A stretch of 50,062 nt of DNA from Terriglobales bacterium (GTDB taxonomy: Bacteria > Acidobacteriota > Terriglobia > Terriglobales > Acidobacteriaceae), in assembly GCA_035624455.1 (NCBI GenBank), contig DASPRM010000086.1, positions 1-50,062 on the forward strand, written 5' to 3'. Position 1 is the stretch's first letter; the number at the start of each line of letters is the position of its first letter. Shown here one piece after another: positions 43,621 to 50,062 of this stretch. The notes under the pieces are model-generated. The model was given only the letters and a program-made list of their open reading frames with translations, did no database searches and was not told the origin of the DNA. Made by a program: the position numbers and the translations under genes.

Positions 43621-45534
43621 ATGCACATTGATTCGGCTACACTCTCTTGCTACCTGCTGGGCGCGCTCGCTTTGCTTGCTACTTCAACACTCGCTTTGCC
43701 GGCGGAGCAGCGCGACCGGAGCAAGATTCCAGACCAATACAAGTGGGATTTGACTGCGATTTATCCCTCGGATCAGGCCTGGAGAAGCCAGAAAGAAAAG
43801 CTGCTCGCGGAACTGCCCAAGATCCGTGAATACCAGGGCAGTCTTGGCTCGTCCGCACAACGACTGGCAGATGCTCTCGAGTTGCAGAGCCGCCTGGACA
43901 AACAACTCGAGCGCCTCTCCGCCTATGCCAGCATGACGTCGGATCAGGACACGCGGGTGAGTGCTTATCAGCAGATGCAACAAGAGGTAGTACAGCTCCA
44001 GGCCGCGCTTGGCACGGAAACGGCCTACATCGAGCCAGAGATCCTGAAGATAGAGAAGGCCACCCTGGACCGGTTCGTCGCGCAAGAGCCGCGGCTGCAG
44101 GTCTACCGCCACTATCTCGACGATATTTCGCGACGACGCGCGCATACTCTCAGTAGCGCGGAAGAGAAACTGTTGGCAGGTTCGACGGTGATGGCGAGCG
44201 GTCCTGGGAGCGTCTACAGCATATTCTCCGACGCGGACTTTCCCTATCCCTCGCTCGCTTTGAGCGATGCCAAGGCCGTGAAGCTGGACAAAGCAACATT
44301 CGAATTGCACCGCGCTTCGCCGTCGCGGGAGGAGCGGCAGAAGGTCATGGGAGCATTTTTCAACGCGCTCGGCAGTTACCGCGGGACGTTTGGCTCGATG
44401 ATGAACAGCAATGTCGAGGCAGCGACTTTCTACGCTCGTGCCCGTAAATACGACACTGCTCTGGAAGGGTCATTAGATGGTCCGAATATTCCGACGTCGG
44501 TTTATGCGCGCCTGATCGAGGGAGTTAACCGCAATTTGCCCGCGTTCCATCGCTACCTGAACCTCCGCAAACGCATGCTTGGTCTTTCTGAGCTACACTA
44601 CTACGATTTGTATGCGCCCCTGGTGAAATCGGTAGACACGGATTATCCGGTCGAAGTAGCTCAGCGCAATATTTTGCAGGCTCTTGCCCCACTGGGACCC
44701 GAGTATGCGGCGGCCGCGAAACGCGCTTTTTCCGAGCGTTGGATCGATGTTTATCCCAGTGAGGGGAAGTCTTCCGGCGGCTATATGAACGGACTGGCGT
44801 ACGACGTTCATCCTTACATCCTGCTCAACTACAACGGCAAGTACACCGACATGAGCACGTTGGCCCACGAACTGGGCCATGCTATGCACAGCTACTTCTC
44901 TAATAAGACGCAACCCTATCCGCTGGCCTCATACGTTTTGTTCGTGGCCGAAGTCGCTTCTACGTTCAATGAGGCCCTTCTCGTTGATCACATGATCCAG
45001 ACAATGAACAATGACGACGGCAAGCTGTCTTTGCTTGGCAGGTACCTGGAGAGTATCAAGGGAACCGTCTTCCGGCAGACACAGTTTGCTGAGTTCGAAT
45101 TGCGCATGCACGAGATGGTCGAAAAAGGTCAACCCCTCACCGGAGATGCCCTTTCCAAGCTCTACAGCGAGATCGTGAAGAAATACTACGGTCATGATCA
45201 GGGCATTTGCATCGTCGATGATTACATTGCCAACGAGTGGGCGTACATTCCTCATTTCTACAACGACTACTATGTGTACCAGTATGCAACCTCGTTTACT
45301 GCATCCTCGGCGTTGTCGGAAAAAGTGCTTGCGCATGATCCTGGTGCGGTGGAGCGTTATCTCAAATTCATCTCTTCGGGAAAGTCAAAGTATCCGATCG
45401 AGCTGCTCAAGGATGCCGGGGTTGACATGACCACGGACGAGCCGCTTGATCTGACCATGAAGAAAATGAATCGTGTGATGGATGAAATGGAAAAGCTGTT
45501 GGACCACAAAATGAGTACATCGGCAGGAAATTGA
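43621..45534 (+). CDS. pepF: Exported oligoendopeptidase F (M3 metallopeptidase)
   Basis: A 637-residue M3 metallopeptidase. N-terminal hydrophobic segment (about 8-26) ending LALPA looks like a signal peptide, unlike cytosolic PepF. The body starts IPDQYKWDLTAIYPS, as in PepF. The zinc motif is HELGH at 416-420 with downstream E in FNEALLVDHM. Family members cleave short peptides of about 7-17 residues. Export would place it in the periplasm, perhaps for signal-peptide or nutrient-peptide turnover. The gene symbol is by family. Confidence 0.9.
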   Translation: MHIDSATLSCYLLGALALLATSTLALPAEQRDRSKIPDQYKWDLTAIYPSDQAWRSQKEKLLAELPKIREYQGSLGSSAQRLADALELQSRLDKQLERLSAYASMTSDQDTRVSAYQQMQQEVVQLQAALGTETAYIEPEILKIEKATLDRFVAQEPRLQVYRHYLDDISRRRAHTLSSAEEKLLAGSTVMASGPGSVYSIFSDADFPYPSLALSDAKAVKLDKATFELHRASPSREERQKVMGAFFNALGSYRGTFGSMMNSNVEAATFYARARKYDTALEGSLDGPNIPTSVYARLIEGVNRNLPAFHRYLNLRKRMLGLSELHYYDLYAPLVKSVDTDYPVEVAQRNILQALAPLGPEYAAAAKRAFSERWIDVYPSEGKSSGGYMNGLAYDVHPYILLNYNGKYTDMSTLAHELGHAMHSYFSNKTQPYPLASYVLFVAEVASTFNEALLVDHMIQTMNNDDGKLSLLGRYLESIKGTVFRQTQFAEFELRMHEMVEKGQPLTGDALSKLYSEIVKKYYGHDQGICIVDDYIANEWAYIPHFYNDYYVYQYATSFTASSALSEKVLAHDPGAVERYLKFISSGKSKYPIELLKDAGVDMTTDEPLDLTMKKMNRVMDEMEKLLDHKMSTSAGN

Positions 45535-45559
45535 CTCCAAGCGCGCGTGAGGATTCGCC

Positions 45560-46117
45560 GTGAGCCTTAATGCCTTTACGCGAATCACGTCTGACCTGGC
45601 CACCACCGACCTGGGAAAAGTCGGAATTCTTGCCGGTTGTGTCGCTCTCTTGTTTGCGCTGGCCCGCTGGGCATCGCGGCTGGGCGAGTCGAGCGCGGCC
45701 GAAGTTCCGCCGGATCCTCTGCTGGCGACTGTTGTACCCATTAATTCGCGGCGCGATCACTACTTCCCAGCCTTTCCCGCCGAATCCAGCCTGGGCTCCT
45801 GGCAGATCACCAACATGTATTTCACTAAGTACGATCTGTTACCTGGGCCGCCCGATCCGGAGAGCTTCAACGACGAGCTGTTCGTCGATTTGTACGACAC
45901 AGTGACAGGTTACAAATGGACGCAATCGTTCTATGTGGCCAGCCCCAAGGGCCTGGAACAACTACTGGAAGAAAAAAGCTGGACCTATGCGTATGCCGAT
46001 TCGGTGTTTGTGTTTGACCATTACGATCTGCATGAATTGCGGCGCGCAGTGGTAGACCACCTCGCCGGAATGCGGGAAATGCCACGACAGGAGAACAATC
46101 AGGATAATCTGCTGTGA
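45560..46117 (+). CDS. Membrane-anchored protein, unknown
   Basis: A 185-residue protein with one N-terminal membrane helix (about 19-36) and a soluble domain rich in aromatic residues (SLGSWQITNMYFTKYDLLPGPPDP, DELFVDLYDTVTGYKWTQSFYVASPKGLEQLLEEKSW). I do not recognise it. GTG start at 45560, 25 bases after pepF, suggesting co-transcription. Probably real: composition is protein-like and the opposite frames are not. Confidence 0.6.
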   Translation: MSLNAFTRITSDLATTDLGKVGILAGCVALLFALARWASRLGESSAAEVPPDPLLATVVPINSRRDHYFPAFPAESSLGSWQITNMYFTKYDLLPGPPDPESFNDELFVDLYDTVTGYKWTQSFYVASPKGLEQLLEEKSWTYAYADSVFVFDHYDLHELRRAVVDHLAGMREMPRQENNQDNLL

Positions 46118-46212
46118 GGGAGGTTGCTGATCGGGTAAGTGTAGACCGGGTGATTTCTGATCTAGAGGTGATTGAATATCGAGCGAGGTGTCAAGATTCA
46201 GAAGATCAAATA

Positions 46213-46253
46213 CCCCACCCTAGCCAAAGGACGGCTAAGATGGGGCACCCTCA
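46213..46253 (-). repeat. GGGTGCCCC hairpin repeat, copy 3 (inverted)
   Basis: CCCCACCCTAGCC (46213-46225), 7-base loop, GGCTAAGATGGGG (46233-46245), 11 of 13 pairs, then CACCCTCA. It lies between convergent genes (45560 gene and mdh) and could terminate both. Confidence 0.7.
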
Positions 46254-46268
46254 AGTTCCTTCTATTTT

Positions 46269-47195
46269 CTAGACTCCGATCACGGCGACCAGCTCTTGGA
46301 CGGCGTCGGCACTCTTTTTGAGGGCGGCTGACTCGGCCGGGGTTAGTTTGATCTCGATGATCTGCTCCACTCCCCTGGCGCCAAGCTTCACCGGCACACC
46401 CACAAATAAGCCGTGAATGCCGTATTCGCCATCCAGGTGCACGGCACAAGGCAAAATCTTCTTCTTGTCTTTGAGAATTGCCTCCACCATTTCGGTGAAT
46501 GCCGCTGAGGGGGCGTAATAGGCGCTGCCGGTCTTCAGATATTTGACGATCTCGGCGCCGCCATCGCGCGTGCGCTGTACCAGGCGATCGATGGTTGTCT
46601 GGTCCATCAGCTCAGTGATGGGGATGCCTGCCACCGTGGAATAACGCGGCAAGGGGACCATGGTGTCGCCATGCCCGCCCAACACAAACGCGGTCACGTT
46701 TTCTACGCTGACGTCTAATTCCTGGGCGATAAAGGTGCGGAAGCGCGCTGAATCCAGCACGCCGGCCATGCCGATCACACGCTCACGGGGAAAACCACTC
46801 ATCCTGTGGGCCGCCTGCGCCATCGCGTCCAGGGGATTGGAAACCACGATCAGGATGGAATTGGGCGAGTACTCGACAACCTTGCCTACCACGTCCTTCA
46901 TGATCTTGTGGTTGATATTCAGCAGATCGTCGCGGCTCATACCCGGTTTTCGCGGGACACCTGCAGTGATCACCACCACGTCGGAGTCGGCGGTATCGGC
47001 ATAATTCTGGGTGCCCAGCACGTGGGAGTCGCGCTTCTCGATGGGCATGGCTTCCAGCAGGTCGAGTCCCTTGCCTTGCGGAATTCCGTCCAGGATATCG
47101 ACCAGAACTACATCGGCGAGCTCTTTGGCTGCGATCCAGTGAGCGCCGGTTGCGCCCACATTTCCCGATCCTACGATGGTTACCTTTTTACGCAT
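46269..47195 (-). CDS. mdh: Malate dehydrogenase (LDH-like type)
   Basis: A 308-residue NAD-dependent MDH of the LDH-like class. N-terminal [18 protein letters not shown]; nucleotide Asp in LVDILDG (D favours NAD); substrate loop with arginines [14 protein letters not shown]; and catalytic [20 protein letters not shown]. Oxidises malate to oxaloacetate in the TCA cycle. A hairpin repeat lies between it and the upstream icd gene on the same strand. Confidence 0.96.
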   Translation of the reverse strand: MRKKVTIVGSGNVGATGAHWIAAKELADVVLVDILDGIPQGKGLDLLEAMPIEKRDSHVLGTQNYADTADSDVVVITAGVPRKPGMSRDDLLNINHKIMKDVVGKVVEYSPNSILIVVSNPLDAMAQAAHRMSGFPRERVIGMAGVLDSARFRTFIAQELDVSVENVTAFVLGGHGDTMVPLPRYSTVAGIPITELMDQTTIDRLVQRTRDGGAEIVKYLKTGSAYYAPSAAFTEMVEAILKDKKKILPCAVHLDGEYGIHGLFVGVPVKLGARGVEQIIEIKLTPAESAALKKSADAVQELVAVIGV

Positions 47196-47257
47196 AGTTT
47201 TGAGTCCTCTTCACATGAAGTACGCTGGCACAGCGCTGCGTGCCAAAGGACAATCCC

Positions 47258-47297
47258 TGAGGGTGCCCCATCCTAGCGGTTGTTTGGCCAGGATGGG
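47258..47297 (+). repeat. GGGTGCCCC hairpin repeat, copy 4
   Basis: TGAGGGTGCCCC then CCCATCCTAGC (47267-47277) pairing with GGCCAGGATGGG (47286-47297). It sits in the 115-base gap between icd and mdh, both on the minus strand, so it is in the transcript if they are co-transcribed and could act as an mRNA hairpin. Confidence 0.7.
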
Positions 47298-47310
47298 CAG
47301 TTAGAATTCG

Positions 47311-48735
47311 TCAGTCTGCTGCCACCAGGCTTGGCGCTTCCATGTTCTTGATAATGTAATCCGCGAACTCGCTGGTCTTGACCTTGGTGGCTCCCTCCAT
47401 CAACCGGTGGAAGTCGTAGGTGACTTTTTTCTGCTCAATGGTCTTGCGGATTCCATCTTCTACCAGCCGAGCAGCTTCCTTCCAGCCCAGATATTCGAAC
47501 ATCATCGCGCCCGAGAGCATGACCGAGCCGGGATTGATGACGTCTGTGTCTGCGTATTTGGGAGCTGTTCCGTGAGTGGCTTCGAACATGGCATAGCCGT
47601 CGCCGATATTCGCACCTGGCGCGATGCCCAGACCGCCAATCTGCGCGGCGCATGCGTCTGAAATGTAATCGCCATTCAGGTTAGGCGTGGCCAGAACACT
47701 GTACTCGTCGGCCCGGGTCACCACTTGTTGGAAGATGGAGTCGGCAATACGGTCATTGACCATCAGCTTGCTCTTCCAGGCGCCATGGCCATGGCTGACG
47801 TAGATCGAATCCAGCACTCCTCTAACTTCGGCATAAACGGCCTCGCGGAAGTCGGGAGTTGCGAACTCCAGTCCTGGCTCAACCAGATTGGCGTTTTGCT
47901 CGACAGTCAGGCTGGGATTGCGATCTTTGTTATCGATGATCCAGCTCTCGCGTTCGGTCACCACCTGATCACGGAATTCCTCTGTCGCCAGTTCGTATCC
48001 CCACTCGCGGAAAGCACCCTCGGTGAACTTCTGGATATTGCCCTTGTGCACCAGGGTTACAGACTTGCGGCCGTTTTCCAATGCATAGAGGATGGCCTTG
48101 CGTACCAGGCGCTTGGTGCCGGTGATGGAGATCGGTTTGATGCCAATTCCTGAATCTTCGCGAATCTTCTTGCCGGTGCCCTTCAGCATCTCGTTATTCA
48201 GGAAGTCGATGAGCTTCTTCACTTCCGGCGTGCCTTGCTTCCATTCGATACCGGCATAGACATCTTCGGTGTTCTCACGAAAGATGACTACGTCCATGCG
48301 TTCTGGATGCTTGACCGGAGAGGGCGCGCCATACCACTTCACCGGGCGCCAGCAGGCATAGAGATCGAGGATCTGGCGCAGGGCCACGTTGAGCGAGCGA
48401 ATTCCTCCTCCTACCGGCGTGGTCAGTGGGCCCTTGATGCCGATGCGGAACTCCTTCATGGCATCGATGCTGTCGTTGGGAAGCCAGTGGTTGAACTTGG
48501 CCATCGCTTTTTCGCCGGCAAAAATCTCGTACCACGCGACTCTGCGTTTGCCCTGGTAGGCCCTTTCGACCGCAGAATCGAACACGCGGACCGAAGCTTT
48601 CCAGATATCGCGGCCGGTTCCGTCCCCTTCGATGAAAGGAATAATCGGGTTATCGGGGATGTTGTACTCACCGTTGGCATAAGTGATGCGGGCGCCGTTG
48701 GCTGGCACCGCAAGACCGTTAAAGGAAACCGGCAT
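47311..48735 (-). CDS. icd: Isocitrate dehydrogenase, NADP-dependent
   Basis: A 474-residue IDH, longer than E. coli's 416 but of the same family. Marks: [20 protein letters not shown], the phosphorylation/active loop region [57 protein letters not shown] and [35 protein letters not shown] in APKYAD is the NADP-specific signature. Oxidatively decarboxylates isocitrate to 2-oxoglutarate. Next to mdh and in the same 14 kb as sdhCAB, giving a loose TCA cluster. Confidence 0.95.
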   Translation of the reverse strand: MPVSFNGLAVPANGARITYANGEYNIPDNPIIPFIEGDGTGRDIWKASVRVFDSAVERAYQGKRRVAWYEIFAGEKAMAKFNHWLPNDSIDAMKEFRIGIKGPLTTPVGGGIRSLNVALRQILDLYACWRPVKWYGAPSPVKHPERMDVVIFRENTEDVYAGIEWKQGTPEVKKLIDFLNNEMLKGTGKKIREDSGIGIKPISITGTKRLVRKAILYALENGRKSVTLVHKGNIQKFTEGAFREWGYELATEEFRDQVVTERESWIIDNKDRNPSLTVEQNANLVEPGLEFATPDFREAVYAEVRGVLDSIYVSHGHGAWKSKLMVNDRIADSIFQQVVTRADEYSVLATPNLNGDYISDACAAQIGGLGIAPGANIGDGYAMFEATHGTAPKYADTDVINPGSVMLSGAMMFEYLGWKEAARLVEDGIRKTIEQKKVTYDFHRLMEGATKVKTSEFADYIIKNMEAPSLVAAD

Positions 48736-49264
48736 CTACCACCTCCAAGAAATTTTGCAAGGACGGGGCATTATACGGAACCCGCGCACAGCGGCTGATG
48801 ACGTCTATCACAAGTCCATGTGACAGCTGAACTGGGGATCAATGGAACTGCTGACCCTGACCGCCGCTGATTTAGGCTGATCCGTAAGTACAAGTTTTCA
48901 GGGAAGTTGCACATCTGCGTGCCGCTTCCATGATACCTCAAATTCTGGATAGCGAGATTCTGTTGCCGGCTGAAATTCGAACGCTCGGCGAGGGGATATA
49001 CTGGATCAGAATGCGCGCGAAGCTGAAGTCGATGGTGCTGCCGGTAATCGCTGTGATCATGTTTGCGGCGCCGATGGCTGCGACTTCTTCGCCCTCTCCC
49101 GCAATAAGGAGCAGAACGAGTTTGTCGCTCGGGTCCAATCCCGCCATTGCAGGCCTACAATGTGAGCGCCCTCGCAGTCATCCGCTGGATACGATGCTAG
49201 TAGTGCTGGGGAACGTGGCTTTCCTTGGGTATGCGTGGACGGCGGGGAACAAAGCCGGCAAAAA
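48736..49264. other. Intergenic region with a doubtful small frame
   Basis: About 529 bases between icd and glnE. An open plus-strand frame from 49011 to 49286 could encode a small exported peptide (RAKLKSMVLPVIAVIMFAAPMAATSS) but runs past the glnE stop and shows no ribosome-binding site, so I leave it uncalled. No repeat or RNA gene identified. Promoters for icd should lie near 48740-48900. Confidence 0.4.
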
Positions 49265-50062
49265 TCAATGTAGCACTCGGTCGTAGATCTCCCGAACTGC
49301 GGCAAGCGTTTCCTTCAATTCGGTCTCCAGTCCTACCGGAAAATTGCGACGCAAAATCCTGGCGCTTAAGTTCTCTGTGTTTTGCAATGAGTTCTCGGAA
49401 ATCGGCAAGGTCTTCTGAGCCCGCCCGCTCACCAGGCGCACAACGTGCTCGACGGCGCGATAGAGCTCAGCTGCTCGCGCCAACCGCTCACCATCCTCGG
49501 ATCCGAGCAAACCGCTCGCGAGCATCCGGCCAATGCGTTCGTGCATATTTCCGGGTGAACTCGGCAGATGATGGCGAACCTCGTAATACCCGAGAACGAA
49601 CTCGATGTCGTAGAGTCCACCCGCCCCGGTTTTGAGATTGAGTTGGCCGGGCAACACCTCCGACTGTTCCAGGCGCACACGCATGTCGCGCAACTCCGAA
49701 CAAAATTTTCTTTCCTTCGCAAATCGATTGCGTAACTGCTGGATTGAGCGCAGCGCACGAATAGCAACTTTTTCGCTTCCGGCCACAAAACGGAGCTTGT
49801 TATAGCTGAGCGCTTCCCAGGGTTGAGCTTCAGCCTGGAAATAGGCGGACAGCTGGGTCGGGGTGACGGTGAGTTCCCCTTCCCCACCCCGCGGACGCAG
49901 GCGCGCATCCACTGGAAAAGCAGTGCCCTCCTGCGTGTACGCGGAGAGAGCATCCATGAGGAGTTCAGCGGTGTGATTAGCGGTGCGCAAGCTGAGCTTA
50001 GCATCGCGCACGAAAAGCAGATCGGCATCGGAGAGGAGGTCAAATTCATTTGTGCCCAGTCG
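49265..50062 (-). CDS. glnE: Glutamate-ammonia-ligase adenylyltransferase (partial; start beyond window)
   Basis: The 3' part of glnE, whose bifunctional enzyme adenylylates and deadenylylates glutamine synthetase. Reading from the window edge inward, codons give RLGTNEFDLLSDADLLFVRDAK, including the nucleotidyltransferase SDADLLF (D-x-D metal ligands). Then DARLRPRGGEGELTVTPTQLSAYFQAEAQPWEALSYNKLRFVAG, and later LKTGAGGLYDIEFVLGYYEVRHH, which in GlnE belong to the catalytic core and following helical region. The stop at 49265 fits a normal C-terminus. Only about 265 codons are in the window; which of the two transferase halves this is cannot be decided from this part with certainty. Confidence 0.85.
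   Translation of the reverse strand, partial: RLGTNEFDLLSDADLLFVRDAKLSLRTANHTAELLMDALSAYTQEGTAFPVDARLRPRGGEGELTVTPTQLSAYFQAEAQPWEALSYNKLRFVAGSEKVAIRALRSIQQLRNRFAKERKFCSELRDMRVRLEQSEVLPGQLNLKTGAGGLYDIEFVLGYYEVRHHLPSSPGNMHERIGRMLASGLLGSEDGERLARAAELYRAVEHVVRLVSGRAQKTLPISENSLQNTENLSARILRRNFPVGLETELKETLAAVREIYDRVLH

Noticed and set aside
49011-49286. Small exported peptide in the icd-glnE gap
   Set aside because: No ribosome-binding site, frame runs over the glnE stop, and composition is not convincing.

Overview
The window reads as a chromosomal stretch of a free-living, Gram-negative, respiring bacterium, most probably an Acidobacteriota (Terriglobia-like) genome. This is inferred from protein character, not from a search. 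The pointers are outer-membrane and RND-pump genes, a type-B succinate dehydrogenase (sdhC-A-B), a TolB/TPR-type Ser/Thr kinase, a DUF5715-type secreted protein, a tandem pair of secreted proteins with an ECCAC...SANG core, a CX3CH-type NapC/NirT cytochrome, and many short intergenic repeat families. I see no transposase, integrase, phage gene or CRISPR array. Genes are short transcription units on both strands, so this looks like core chromosome sprinkled with dispersed repeats.

Layout. 1-141 is the 3' end of tmRNA (ssrA). 0.4-3.2 kb carries redox genes: a multihaem NapC/NirT cytochrome, a membrane-anchored rhodanese and, convergent, a sulfite-oxidase-like molybdoenzyme. 3.4-6.6 kb has a ROK sugar kinase, a HerA-like ATPase (DUF853) and a DUF4337 membrane protein. 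6.8-11.1 kb is a minus-strand run: nicotinate phosphoribosyltransferase, polysaccharide deacetylase, a PD-(D/E)XK-like protein, a small membrane protein and a receiver-domain protein lacking the usual phospho-Asp. 11.4-13.6 kb has a MerA/Lpd-type flavoprotein and a nitrilase-family amidohydrolase. 13.9-18.9 kb is a TetR / adaptor / RND-pump operon with a palindrome at the regulator start.

19-27 kb: CPBP-like membrane protein, MobA/MocA-like nucleotidyltransferase coupled to a HAD phosphatase, an IscU-like scaffold lacking one canonical Cys, two paralogous secreted Cys-rich proteins, a radical SAM protein, a BtuF-like binding protein, and a free-Met-sulfoxide reductase-like GAF protein coupled to MutT. 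27-34.6 kb: a large secreted alpha/beta hydrolase, a secreted Asp/Arg/His heptad-repeat protein, an RsbU-type phosphatase, an RRM RNA-binding protein, RhaT, a small outer-membrane barrel and the RdgB/HAM1 house-cleaning pyrophosphatase. 34.8-38.2 kb is sdhCAB behind a good sigma70-like promoter. 38-46 kb: a small membrane protein, DUF5715, two cyclophilins (one exported, one cytosolic), a Ser/Thr kinase, an exported M3 oligopeptidase and an unknown anchored protein. 46-49 kb holds malate and isocitrate dehydrogenases, so three TCA enzymes lie within 14 kb. The window ends inside glnE.

The most distinctive content outside known pathways is (i) the heptad-repeat exported protein at 29.4-30.0 kb, (ii) the tandem Cys-rich secreted paralogues at 22.6-23.9 kb, and (iii) several dispersed intergenic repeat families. 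One of these is a hairpin with a GGGGCACCCTCA arm, present four times and once supplying the stop codon of the gene before it. Starts were chosen by ribosome-binding sites and family N-termini where noted; nothing was verified by database search.
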